NCBI GenBank assembly: GCA_020629715.1
Contig: JAHDCU010000002.1
Coordinates: 372,001 to 436,000 of the forward strand
DNA from: Saprospiraceae bacterium
GTDB taxonomy: Bacteria; Bacteroidota; Bacteroidia; Chitinophagales; Saprospiraceae
DNA length: 64,000 nucleotides
Direction of reading: 5' to 3'
The notes beneath the pieces were generated by a model. That model saw nothing but the letters and a program-made list of their open reading frames with translations. It searched no databases and was not told the origin of the DNA. Positions within the stretch are counted from its first letter, which is position 1. Each line of letters starts with the position of its first letter. Position numbers and translations under genes: made by a program. Positions 17,559-26,217 of this stretch are shown here, piece after piece.

Positions 17559-18578
17559 TTATACTTCTTTATGTACATATCGGGGTAATACCCTTTTAAA
17601 TTTACGAATAACATCCTCAAGACGTGCATATGCAGCACCTCCTGAAGCATTTTTATGACCACCTCCTTTGAAGTGATTTCTAGCTAATTCTTGCATAGAA
17701 ATATCACCTTTGGAGCGCAGCGATAATTTTACAATTGTAGGCTGCTCTCGTATGAATGCCGCGACATTAATACCTTTGATCATTAAGATATAATTGACAA
17801 TTCCTTCCGTATCACCACGCTGTATATCAAACTCCTTGTAGTCCTCCCTTGTCAACCAGACAATTCCCGCTTGATGCTCGGCTATCAACTCAAATCTATT
17901 GGCTAAACAATGACCTAATAAACGCAATTGTTTTTCCGTCATTGTATTATAAATCAAATCATTCAATCTATAATCATCTACCCCGATCTGCTTGAGCTTA
18001 CTAGCGACAACATAGACATTTGGGTTGGTGTTGTATCTAAATGATCCAGTGTCAGTTATAATACCTGTCATGAGACAATCCCCAGACTGAAAATCTAGAT
18101 ACTCGGTATATCCTATATCTTGTATAAAATCGAAAATCATTTCACAAGTAGAACTTGCACCAGAATCAGAAATAGCATAATCAACAAATGGCTCAGGATC
18201 AATATGGTGATCTATCATTATTTTATAAGCCTTACTTGCCTGAATAGTCTCACCAAGCTTGTCTACTCTGTCGAGGCTATTGAAATCTAAACAAAATAGG
18301 ATTTTCGCTTTAGTAAGAGTCTCTCTCGCCAAATCATGATCTTGATCAAAAATGATCATATCATCAATCTTGGGTAAAAAATGAAAGGTATCGGGATGAG
18401 AGCTCGGCATGACTACTTTGACTACATGTCCTTTCTTTTCTAAAACACGTTGTAAAGCTAGTGATGAGCCTAAGGCATCTCCGTCAGGATTTCTATGTGA
18501 TATAATGGCTATATCAGCTGAAATTTCTAATTTTTCTTTTATCGTACCTAAGGCTCCCATAGTGGCTACAAATGTCAT
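17559..18578 (-). CDS. nrnA: DHH phosphoesterase, NrnA-like oligoribonuclease/pAp phosphatase
   Basis: 339 residues. Metal-binding motifs are HRNPDGDALGS (28-38), the DHH triad in MIDHHID (123-125), and the DHHA1 signature GGGHKNASGG near 305. NrnA-type enzymes degrade 2-5-nucleotide RNAs and dephosphorylate 3'-phosphoadenosine 5'-phosphate in the cytoplasm. First gene of the minus-strand operon with the FKBP lipoprotein, prfB and rluE; divergent from ndk. Confidence 0.88.
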   Translation of the reverse strand: MTFVATMGALGTIKEKLEISADIAIISHRNPDGDALGSSLALQRVLEKKGHVVKVVMPSSHPDTFHFLPKIDDMIIFDQDHDLARETLTKAKILFCLDFNSLDRVDKLGETIQASKAYKIMIDHHIDPEPFVDYAISDSGASSTCEMIFDFIQDIGYTEYLDFQSGDCLMTGIITDTGSFRYNTNPNVYVVASKLKQIGVDDYRLNDLIYNTMTEKQLRLLGHCLANRFELIAEHQAGIVWLTREDYKEFDIQRGDTEGIVNYILMIKGINVAAFIREQPTIVKLSLRSKGDISMQELARNHFKGGGHKNASGGAAYARLEDVIRKFKRVLPRYVHKEV

Positions 18579-18699
18579 TAAAAATGAGGGTATTACAAAA
18601 TACTTTAATACAATAGAAGTATGGAAAAAATTACAAAGACCGAAAAGCTAATTCAAAAACATTAAAAACTAATTAAACCAAGAAATCCGTTGTCTTTTC

Positions 18700-18707
18700 T
18701 ACCTTTG
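18700..18707 (+). promoter_or_regulatory. Candidate -7 promoter box for ndk
   Basis: TACCTTTG matches TAnnTTTG exactly and stands 38 bases before the ndk ATG, in the divergent gap with nrnA. No clear -33 TTG is present. Confidence 0.5.
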
Positions 18708-18745
18708 CGGCTTTAAGTAATTTACTATAACATAATAAACATCAT

Positions 18746-19165
18746 ATGGCTGGAAATAGAACATTCACCATGATCAAACCAGGTGCGGTACGAAATGGAC
18801 ACATCGGAGCTATTTTAGAACATATCAATGCTGGCGGATTCAAAATCGTAGCAATGAAATATACTCAACTTTCTGCTCAAAAAGCAGGAGAATTTTATGC
18901 TGTGCATAAAGAAAGACCCTTCTATGGTGAACTTGTAGAGTTTATGTCTTCTGGACCAATAGTAGCTGCTATCTTGGAAAAAGATAACGCAGTAGAAGAC
19001 TTCAGAACATTAATCGGTGCAACTAACCCAGCAGAGGCCGCGGAAGGCACTATCCGTGCAAAGTATGCCACCAGCATTGGTGAAAATGCAGTTCACGGAT
19101 CAGATTCTGATGAAAACGCAGCTATAGAAGGTTCATTCCATTTTGCAGGAACAGAGATATTCTAA
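18746..19165 (+). CDS. ndk: Nucleoside diphosphate kinase
   Basis: 139 residues, the standard length. The active-site histidine is His117 in NAVHGSD, and the N-terminal [15 protein letters not shown] and [15 protein letters not shown] blocks are canonical. It exchanges the gamma phosphate between nucleoside tri- and diphosphates through the phosphohistidine. It is preceded by a -7 box at 18700 and converges with the large acyltransferase gene, sharing a terminator-like hairpin. Confidence 0.96.
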   Translation: MAGNRTFTMIKPGAVRNGHIGAILEHINAGGFKIVAMKYTQLSAQKAGEFYAVHKERPFYGELVEFMSSGPIVAAILEKDNAVEDFRTLIGATNPAEAAEGTIRAKYATSIGENAVHGSDSDENAAIEGSFHFAGTEIF

Positions 19166-19196
19166 GCAATTGGGAAACTTTCTTAACAAGATATTA

Positions 19197-19226
19197 AGTG
19201 TCAGCTACCCATCGGTGGTTGGCACT
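19197..19226. terminator. Hairpin between the convergent ndk and acyltransferase genes
   Basis: A 13-bp stem with three wobbles (19197-19209 with 19214-19226) and a 4-base loop. It overlaps the last codons of the minus-strand acyltransferase gene (stop at 19205-19207) and is followed by a modest T-rich tail on the plus strand. It probably ends ndk transcription and perhaps both transcripts. Confidence 0.55.
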
Positions 19227-22200
19227 TTCCTTTTACCCTTCTTTTTATAATCTTCCTTTTGTAAAATAGTCTCTGATTGACCAAGTTCTTCTAGAAAGAC
19301 TTCTCTTACCTCTTCTATCTTTTGATCCAAATTGCTTTTAGTCCAATCTAGGGTTTCTATTGGTTTTGCTATGACTACTTTAACCACAGAAGGTGTTATC
19401 AGGTTAGTGCCACGTGGCATGGCATCATGCGCATTTTTGATTATGATGGGCACTACCGGGACTCCTGCTTGCATGGCCATATGAAAAGCACCTTTTTTAA
19501 ATTGACCTAGCTTGTAATCATACGATCTTGTACCTTCTGGTGCAATAGCCACCGATATACCGTTTTGAAGTGCCTCAACGGCAGGCTTTAAAGCATCGAT
19601 CGCTTTTTCTTTATTTTTCCGATCGATAAAAACAACTCCTCCCATCTTAAGTATTGGTCCTAGAGGAGTATTTTGTAGTTCCTTTTTGGCAATACCTACT
19701 GCATCCTTGCGCAACAACTTAGCGGTAATCAATAAATCCACATTACTTTGATGGTTAAAAATAAAAACAGCAGGACGATGACTCCACATGTTTTCTTTTC
19801 CTTTAGCAACGACTTTGATACCCGCAAGCTTAGTACCTAGGTCACCTACAACTGCCATCATAGAGTTTGCTCCATCTCGCCACGAACCTGTCATTGCACC
19901 AGAAGCTACTCCAGCCAACGTTGCCGGCAACAACGATCCTACCGCTAAGACGGTTCGCAATGCATTAGAAACTCCAGGCCGTGGAGCATTACTAAATCGA
20001 TAAATAGGCCAGCTTCGCTCAAATGCAATTGCCGACAGCTCTCTATCTGGATTCACAGCACGAGGGTTACCTACGATATCTAACAACGGTAGATCTTCTG
20101 CACTATCTGTATAGAAATAGGATCTAGATAAATCAAGATTATGTTCTTCTACCAATGACTCCGCCGCCATAGCTTTACCTTCTCCCCAACAAGCTGGCTC
20201 TACAATATTACCTGTGAACATTCCATTGTTTAGCTCCATTCGAGTACACATTATATGCTTTACTCCTAGATCTCTCGCTACAGGATTGACTTGATATGGT
20301 GTTGCAGCAGATATGATGGCTACGGTATGGCCCATAGCCAAATGAGCATCCACTTGTGCCCTCGATTCAGGGAAAATTGCCTTTGCTAAATGCTTAAGAT
20401 ATACTTCCTCACCGACATCAAGAAAAACCTTTTCTTTAACACCTTTAACACCCTTGGCACCAATAGCAGCTAATCCAGCAAAATTCTTGTTTCCAAAAGC
20501 ATAAACTAATGCTCCATTAAATTGAAAGATGATTTCCTTGGGTGACATTTTACCACTTAACAGTCTTGTCTGAAAAAACTGCTTCGCAGAAAAACCATCT
20601 ATCAATGTTCTATCCAGATCGAAAAAAGCACCAATATGTGGACCTTTTTCCCCTGCCAGAATATCTTCTGTAATGCTTCTTGTTTTGGATCCTGGCACTA
20701 TACTTCTATCGATAGGTAAAGGTAACTGCAATACAGACCTATCCCACTCGTGCTCCTCGATCAAAAACTTCAGGTGATTAGATATACCATTGATCTTTAA
20801 CAAAAAATCTTGAATGGACTTAGAATCGCCTTGATATGCCGCCTCAACTAATCCTTTATTTTTAGCTAATCTTATTCCATTCTCAACGAAAGGTTTAGAA
20901 ACTGAATCTATCCGATGAATTTTGCCTTTCCAATGCAGCTCTTCTCCAATGAATAAGCAAGTTCTTAAGAGTTGTTCGTCCGTATACAATCTATTACTAT
21001 CGACCTTGCTCAATGCAATGGCTACCACGCGATACGCTTCTAAGTATGTATTAAGTACTACTGGTGCGATGATGATGCTTTGTGCTTTAAGGTGTTTTTT
21101 AATATCAAAGTTGGAATCATCAAGCACCGTCTTCCATTCTGGTAAAAACAACTGTAAGTCACGCTCTATTTCATCACTAAAACTGGCCTTATTAGAATAG
21201 AAAAATTCAAACTTAAACAAATCTCTTAACTCCATTATGACCTTCCAGAATGCTCTTGACCTATTAGTCTTTACATACTGAATACTAAGTAATGCCAGCT
21301 CGATGAATGCTCGATGGTAAAGATGATGTACCGCCATGTTAGCGTAATAGCTAGCATTGATATAATGCTCAGGCACAACACTATATTTAGTTTGAGTACC
21401 ATCATTTACTTTTTGAAGTAATCCAGACTTCAACAATATGTTCAGTGATTTCTGGACACCTTGACCTATAGAAGTACCTCTATCTACGAGAGCATCACTT
21501 TTGTGATTTTCTATGATCTTCATGAGCTCAATCACCATATGCTCAATTCCTTTCTTGGATAAAGCAAAGTTGCTCAAGAGGCTAGCAAAAATAAGACTAG
21601 TCGTTGTGACTGGAGTGACCCGATTGATACTATGTACTAGTTCAAATGCAAACTTCGGCAAACTCGAAGCCGCACCTGGGATACTGATAGGCAACTCAGA
21701 CTTGGATTCCTCTTCTAGCTCTACTGGTTCACCAAAACGAATGGATATCTTACCAAAATCTTTACCCATTTTTCTGACATAGCTCAAAAACCACATGAGG
21801 CTTTCAGGACTTTTATCAAACCCTCGGCCCTCTTTGGTCATGTCTACCACATCAGGAATTAAATCATATACAATGGATACTGGTATATACTTTACATCTT
21901 GCTTGGACTGCTGTTCGGCTTCTTGAATGTATTTGAGTATCCCCATTTTAGGCCATACCAGCTTACCTGTACGAGACCGAGTCCCTTCAAGCGCCCACAT
22001 AAACTGCTCTTTATCATCTACTAAACTAGCTATGAAAAATCGAAGAATAATCTTATATAATTCGTTGTCCTTAAAAGATCGACGGATAAAAATTGCACCT
22101 GCTTTACGTCCGAGATCACCCAAGCCCCAAAAAGCCATATTAATACCCGCAAATACGTGAGGTACCGGAAGACCATATTGTGCTAAAACTATAGCCAAGA

Positions 22201-22498
22201 CGAACATATCGATATAGGTCTTATGTGTCATGACGAAGGCAACAGAATTGCGCCTTAAGATCTTTGCTAGATTTTTAAGCTCTTCATGCCGTACATCAAT
22301 TAGCTCTTCATATGCTCTAAAAACAACATACTCCGCTCCTTGTAGAGCTAAGGCATGCGTCAGTGGGTGTTTAACCGTGTATAACTCTTTGAGGTATTTT
22401 TCCGCTTCTTTTTTTACTTCATCGATAGAGAGCTTTTCTTTCTGAGCATACCCCTTTAGTTGCTTTAATAGTTTGCTGTGCTCTAAAAGTCTCTTCAA
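19205..22498 (-). CDS. Trifunctional fusion: PlsB-like GPAT, HAD phosphatase, PlsC-like AGPAT
   Basis: 1097 residues in one frame. Residues 1-560 are glycerol-3-phosphate acyltransferase-like: H(x4)D as HKTYID at 92-97, GAIFIRRSF near 135, EGTRSRTGK near 170 and YIPVSIVYD near 205, followed by a helical PlsB-type tail. Residues 620-830 are a HAD-IB phosphatase of the SerB-like kind (FFDLDRTLIDG with Asp627 and Asp629; YFYTDSAEDLPLL). Residues 850-1070 are 1-acylglycerol-3-phosphate acyltransferase-like (NHQSNVD with His916 and Asp921; GGVVFIDR; APEGTRS). HAD-PlsC fusions and adjacent PlsB/PlsC genes are known in mycobacteria; the triple fusion is unusual. Expected steps: glycerol-3-phosphate to lysophosphatidate to phosphatidate. 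Whether the HAD part makes diacylglycerol is inference. Confidence 0.9.
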   Translation of the reverse strand: MKRLLEHSKLLKQLKGYAQKEKLSIDEVKKEAEKYLKELYTVKHPLTHALALQGAEYVVFRAYEELIDVRHEELKNLAKILRRNSVAFVMTHKTYIDMFVLAIVLAQYGLPVPHVFAGINMAFWGLGDLGRKAGAIFIRRSFKDNELYKIILRFFIASLVDDKEQFMWALEGTRSRTGKLVWPKMGILKYIQEAEQQSKQDVKYIPVSIVYDLIPDVVDMTKEGRGFDKSPESLMWFLSYVRKMGKDFGKISIRFGEPVELEEESKSELPISIPGAASSLPKFAFELVHSINRVTPVTTTSLIFASLLSNFALSKKGIEHMVIELMKIIENHKSDALVDRGTSIGQGVQKSLNILLKSGLLQKVNDGTQTKYSVVPEHYINASYYANMAVHHLYHRAFIELALLSIQYVKTNRSRAFWKVIMELRDLFKFEFFYSNKASFSDEIERDLQLFLPEWKTVLDDSNFDIKKHLKAQSIIIAPVVLNTYLEAYRVVAIALSKVDSNRLYTDEQLLRTCLFIGEELHWKGKIHRIDSVSKPFVENGIRLAKNKGLVEAAYQGDSKSIQDFLLKINGISNHLKFLIEEHEWDRSVLQLPLPIDRSIVPGSKTRSITEDILAGEKGPHIGAFFDLDRTLIDGFSAKQFFQTRLLSGKMSPKEIIFQFNGALVYAFGNKNFAGLAAIGAKGVKGVKEKVFLDVGEEVYLKHLAKAIFPESRAQVDAHLAMGHTVAIISAATPYQVNPVARDLGVKHIMCTRMELNNGMFTGNIVEPACWGEGKAMAAESLVEEHNLDLSRSYFYTDSAEDLPLLDIVGNPRAVNPDRELSAIAFERSWPIYRFSNAPRPGVSNALRTVLAVGSLLPATLAGVASGAMTGSWRDGANSMMAVVGDLGTKLAGIKVVAKGKENMWSHRPAVFIFNHQSNVDLLITAKLLRKDAVGIAKKELQNTPLGPILKMGGVVFIDRKNKEKAIDALKPAVEALQNGISVAIAPEGTRSYDYKLGQFKKGAFHMAMQAGVPVVPIIIKNAHDAMPRGTNLITPSVVKVVIAKPIETLDWTKSNLDQKIEEVREVFLEELGQSETILQKEDYKKKGKRKVPTTDG

Positions 22499-22626
22499 TG
22501 TCTATCTGTTTGAATGGATTAAGCTAAAAATAATGAAATAAATAAAGTGTTGAGAGATAGAAACTCATAAGTTTTTAATTAATCGCAAGTCTTTCGTAAT
22601 TTACGATAAATCGAAAAACCAAAATC

Positions 22627-22956
22627 ATGGGAATTATCTGGTGTATTTTAGTAAGTGCTGTTGCCTTTTATCTTGCAGCTTACTTTTTACCTGGCGTCGA
22701 AATCAAGAGTTTCGTACAAGCGCTTCTAGTTGCAATCATAGTGAGTTTATTAAGCTCAACATTAGGGACTATTTTGAAATTTATAAGCCTTGGGCTCTTA
22801 ACTTGGGGCATATTAGCTTGGGTGCTTAATGCCATCATCATTATGGTTGCAGATTATTTTCTCACGGGATTTAAAGTAAAAAATTTTTGGTGGGCCTTAG
22901 CTCTTGGAGTTATTGTGTCTGTGGTAAGTAGTATTTTTAGAGCGGAAGTATTTTAA
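22627..22956 (+). CDS. Small four-helix membrane protein, phage-holin-4-2/YvlD-like family
   Basis: 109 residues with four hydrophobic segments and a short GVEIKSF / GFKVKNF repeat, the hallmark of the YvlD-like (Phage_holin_4_2, PF04020-type) membrane proteins. These are chromosomal proteins of unknown role; the holin name is historical and there is no phage context here. It lies in a divergent gap from the acyltransferase gene and is transcribed alone. Confidence 0.8.
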   Translation: MGIIWCILVSAVAFYLAAYFLPGVEIKSFVQALLVAIIVSLLSSTLGTILKFISLGLLTWGILAWVLNAIIIMVADYFLTGFKVKNFWWALALGVIVSVVSSIFRAEVF

Positions 22957-23213
22957 GTTCAACCGTTACAAAATTGGTTAAAACAGCAGATCAAATTTGA
23001 ACGCCGTCCATACTTTAGCGTTTTTGACTAATTGTCGTTTTAGGCTTACGCCTTGCATACGCCCTTATTACAAAACTTCCAGTAATGGCACTTCGGAAAT
23101 AAAATTTTCTAATTCTGATGATTAAGGATTTTAATTAATATCAGGCAGTTTGGTCATGCAAGATGAAAGTCCAACGTGTTAATTTGGTCAAAAGGAGTCT
23201 TATTAGATTCAAC
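22957..23213. other. Intergenic stretch with no recognised gene
   Basis: About 260 bases between the small membrane protein and the ssrA terminator. No frame longer than a few tens of codons looks coding, and I see no RNA structure, apart from a short near-palindrome AGGCTTACGCCT. Confidence 0.4.
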
Positions 23214-23244
23214 AAAAAAGCCCGTAATATTTTGTATTACAGGC
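23214..23244 (-). terminator. Rho-independent terminator of ssrA
   Basis: On the minus strand a 10-bp stem (23244-23235 with 23229-23220, one wobble) with a 5-base loop is followed by six Ts. It lies about 110 bases past the tmRNA acceptor stem. Confidence 0.85.
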
Positions 23245-23355
23245 TCTTAATTATTTGTTGGGATAGTTTTTACTGAAACTGCCTCGACTCTGTACGGGAC
23301 GAGCACCGGGAGTTTCGCCATGGGCGGAATAAACTTCTCCTCCCACCATCTCTTG

Positions 23356-23725
23356 TGGAGCTGCCGGGAGTCGAACCCGGGTCCAGACAAAGCACAAAAA
23401 AGCTTTCTACATGTTTAGCTCGTACTTGGGTTTTCGACATCAGGTAGGTGTATGAGCGACCGTCCATCAGCTTATTCTTTTTAATTTCGGTTTGTAGTCA
23501 AGACCGTCTACGCTCCTAGCCCAAAGTTTGTTGATGGGAATTTACGCTGTGTATTAGGCGTCAAGCGTAGGACCCAAAAGCTTTCTAATTCCTAGAATTA
23601 GGCAGCTAAGGCAAAATTTCTATTGCCAGTTGTTGTTTTGATTTTCATTTGTTAACGGAGTGCAAAATCATTGCTCCGACATGCTTACTAATCAGTTATC
23701 TTTCCTGTCGATACCAATCAGCCCC
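23356..23725 (-). ncRNA. ssrA: Transfer-messenger RNA
   Basis: The 5' end GGGGCTGATTGGTATCGACA (from 23725) and the 3' end with T-arm GGTTCGACTCC and CAGCTCC (to 23357) form the tRNA-Ala-like acceptor, with A at 23356 as discriminator. The genome continues with CAA instead of CCA, so CCA must be added after transcription. The tag frame lies at 23598-23627 and reads GNRNFALAA followed by TAA, giving AGNRNFALAA with the charged alanine; the ALAA end is the usual protease signal. tmRNA rescues stalled ribosomes with SmpB. It is a one-piece tmRNA of about 370 bases. Open frames across it are not genes. Confidence 0.97.
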
Positions 23726-23775
23726 GACTTGTCAAAGTTTAAGTTTAAGCTTTCATTCAAACTCAACTCTACTTA

Positions 23776-23783
23776 CAAAGATA
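23776..23783 (-). promoter_or_regulatory. Candidate -7 promoter box for ssrA
   Basis: The minus strand reads TATCTTTG, matching TAnnTTTG, about 50 bases upstream of the mature 5' end. This is compatible with a precursor processed by RNase P. A weaker match (AAACTTTG) lies nearer the mature end. Confidence 0.35.
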
Positions 23784-23805
23784 GCTTCAATATAGTTCCC
23801 TGAGG

Positions 23806-25176
23806 CTATCGATGTTTAGATATTTCTATACCTTTTATTTTCCGATAAAGTTCGGTAGCATACGTATCTGTCATAGCACTGATATGATCAAGCACATTCA
23901 TTGTCTTTAGATATGGGCTAAGCTGCTGAGCCACATCAAATTGCGGTGGTATCAATCTTAATAAACTTTTATCTAAACTAGATGGTGAAGCAGAAAGCGT
24001 GGCTTTTAAAAATAAATTAAGTAGCTCTGACATTACGTTATAACCAGCGATTTCGATTTCAATTACACTTGGATGATTGTATATCCTTTCGATTGAAAGC
24101 TTTTCGATCTCTTTAAGAACTGGGCACCTTCCTTCCAATATACCAATGAGAGATTGATTAAATGATCCAGCTAAGATCGCAGATCTATTTTGCATAAATA
24201 CATCTACACATTCCATCACAAGAGAATTGATACTCTTTGCCCTGAGAAACGAAATCGCTTCATTGTGATCAGTAAGCAAAGCTAAGATCTCACTTATGCG
24301 CTGTATATTATCTTCTTCTCGTCCTACTTCTTCTATGAGGCGAATTAAGATCTCCGAAGTGGATCTAAAATCTAAAATCCCCAACCGATGGGCATCTTCC
24401 ATATCGATAATGCTATAGCAAATATCATCGGCAGCTTCTACCAGATAAACAAATGGATGTCTACTATACCCAGAATCTGGCTGCTGGATAAACAATAATC
24501 GATCAACTATAGTCTTAAATATCTTCTTTTCACTCTGAAAGTAGCCATACTTTTTTCGGTGTTTGTATGATTTATCTAGCTCTGAGCTACTGCAAGGATA
24601 TTTCAATATACTAGCTAAAGTACTAATGGTAAGACCTACCCCTTCAGGGTTTTTCCCTTTGAATCTCTGAGTCAATACCCGAATCGCATTAGCATTACCT
24701 TCAAAATTGATCAAGTCATTCCATTCTGGGATAGAATAGTACTTCGACAACTTTTGATCACCAATCTGCTCATATTCATTCTGAATGAAAAAATTAGATA
24801 TTGCCTTCTCCCCTGAGTGTCCAAATGCAGGATTTCCAACATCATGAGCTAAGCATCCCGCTGCAATAACATTGGATAATTCATATTTATAAAAATTCTT
24901 TACCTGTTCATCAGCAAAACCTTCTGACTCAATGAGCCTTGCACCAACAGAAGCTCCGAGTGATCGACCTACCGAGGCTACCTCCAATGAATGAGTCAAC
25001 CTATTATGCACAAAAGTACTTCCCGGCAATGGGAATACCTGAGTCTTGGCCTGAAGTCTTCTGAATGAGGATGAAAAGATCAATCGATCATAATCACGTT
25101 GATAATGCGATCTATCTCCACCGCTTGATCGTTGTCTATATACAGTCTCTGCCGAAAAGCATGTTTGCCAATTCAT
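23806..25176 (-). CDS. dgt: Deoxyguanosinetriphosphate triphosphohydrolase
   Basis: 456 residues. HD-domain metal ligands are clear: H62 in NRLTHSLEVA and H111-D112 in HDVGNPAFGHSGE, with the later D in VEAADDICYSIIDMEDAHR. The N-terminus RDYDRLIFSSSFRRLQAKTQV is the dNTPase signature. The enzyme removes triphosphate from dGTP (and often other dNTPs), affecting dNTP pools. Its stop is about 80 bases from the ssrA 5' end, on the same strand, and the DUF2911 terminator upstream isolates it. Confidence 0.93.
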   Translation of the reverse strand: MNWQTCFSAETVYRQRSSGGDRSHYQRDYDRLIFSSSFRRLQAKTQVFPLPGSTFVHNRLTHSLEVASVGRSLGASVGARLIESEGFADEQVKNFYKYELSNVIAAGCLAHDVGNPAFGHSGEKAISNFFIQNEYEQIGDQKLSKYYSIPEWNDLINFEGNANAIRVLTQRFKGKNPEGVGLTISTLASILKYPCSSSELDKSYKHRKKYGYFQSEKKIFKTIVDRLLFIQQPDSGYSRHPFVYLVEAADDICYSIIDMEDAHRLGILDFRSTSEILIRLIEEVGREEDNIQRISEILALLTDHNEAISFLRAKSINSLVMECVDVFMQNRSAILAGSFNQSLIGILEGRCPVLKEIEKLSIERIYNHPSVIEIEIAGYNVMSELLNLFLKATLSASPSSLDKSLLRLIPPQFDVAQQLSPYLKTMNVLDHISAMTDTYATELYRKIKGIEISKHR

Positions 25177-25231
25177 ATCACAAAACTACATAGACTGATC
25201 CGAAGAAATAACAAATGCTCCTATTCAAAAT

Positions 25232-25266
25232 AAAAAAGCCCGATAGCAGAATTAATACTATCGGGC
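25232..25266 (-). terminator. Rho-independent terminator after the DUF2911 gene
   Basis: A perfect 9-bp GC-rich stem (25238-25246 with 25258-25266) with an 11-base loop; on the minus strand it ends in a run of six Ts. Confidence 0.88.
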
Positions 25267-25294
25267 TTTATAATATCATTTAATAATGATCATA

Positions 25295-26140
25295 TTACTT
25301 CATCCACTCAGCGAGTGACTTTTCATTTAATCTTACATAATCATCGTTTCCAGCAGCTTTAGCTAAGTCTAATGATTTTTTTGCAGCCGCGATAGCTTCT
25401 TTTGTTTTTCCCATATCTGCAAGGATTAAAGCTTCTCTTCTTACTTGCCAAAATTTTGGATTTTCAACTTTAGTCGCTTTTTGGACCCACTCTAGAGCTT
25501 GAGCTAAATCTTTACCTGAGTTATGGTAATAGTTACCAGCTGTATAATAATCTCCAGCCGTTGGGCCACCGAGTGTCTTTTCAATTGCAGCCATTACCGC
25601 TTCATCAGAATTCACTCCTATATTGAGTGCTATCGCTGTATTATCCCATAGCATTTCCATTTTAGCACCTTGGTCTGTAAGGTCATCAAATGTAATTAAG
25701 AAGTTTTCTACTTTATTAGCCATATTAGATGGTGCAACATTGACAACTAGATCTGGTGTTTTTTCAATATAGCTTGACCATCTTCCGCCTTCATAAGCAT
25801 AAAAATGAACTGCCCATTGAGCTTTACCAGGCATGGTTAAAACTGCGTATGCTCCTTTTGACACCTTATTACCTTCTATCATGACATCTGTAGAAAAATC
25901 TATTTTAGTTGCGGAGTTAGCACCTGTTCTCCATACTTTACCGAAAGGTACAAGACCATCTTCAGCAAAAATAGTTCTTCCTTTTACACCAGGTCTACTG
26001 TACTCAACCATCACATCTGTAAGACCGATAGTCTGCATAACTTTTGCCGATGGACTCGCTGCAGGAGTTTTGATTTGAGCCTGTGTTTGAATAGTTAAGC
26101 ACATGATAAACATGGCTGCTAATAATTTGAATTGCTTCAT
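25295..26140 (-). CDS. DUF2911 domain periplasmic protein
   Basis: 281 residues with a Sec signal peptide (QTQA). The DUF2911 signature is plain: SPSAKVMQTIGLTDVMVEYSRPGVKGR, written here as VEYSRPGVKGR, then VPFGKVWRTGANSAT and KGAYAVLTMPGKAQW. The C-terminal 80 residues are TPR-like helices (YTAGNYYHNSGKDLAQALEW). The family is common and usually multicopy in Bacteroidota; its biochemical role is unknown. Monocistronic, with its own terminator. Confidence 0.9.
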   Translation of the reverse strand: MKQFKLLAAMFIMCLTIQTQAQIKTPAASPSAKVMQTIGLTDVMVEYSRPGVKGRTIFAEDGLVPFGKVWRTGANSATKIDFSTDVMIEGNKVSKGAYAVLTMPGKAQWAVHFYAYEGGRWSSYIEKTPDLVVNVAPSNMANKVENFLITFDDLTDQGAKMEMLWDNTAIALNIGVNSDEAVMAAIEKTLGGPTAGDYYTAGNYYHNSGKDLAQALEWVQKATKVENPKFWQVRREALILADMGKTKEAIAAAKKSLDLAKAAGNDDYVRLNEKSLAEWMK

Positions 26141-26217
26141 TAGTATCTAAGTATTGTTTATAAAAAATTTAATTTCAATATAACTGTAATTCGTAGAATG
26201 CTTAAAAGTTCTATGGA

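Noticed and set aside
22627-22956. Prophage holin
   Set aside because: The family name is historical; no phage genes surround it, and it matches YvlD-like chromosomal proteins.
22957-23353. Attachment site or integrase remnant downstream of ssrA
   Set aside because: The 3' end of ssrA is a common insertion target, but there is no duplicate of the acceptor end and no integrase nearby.
23270-23467. Open frame of 65 codons on the minus strand, beginning MDGRSYTYL
   Set aside because: It lies inside the tmRNA gene and its flank; the codons are tRNA-like arm sequence.
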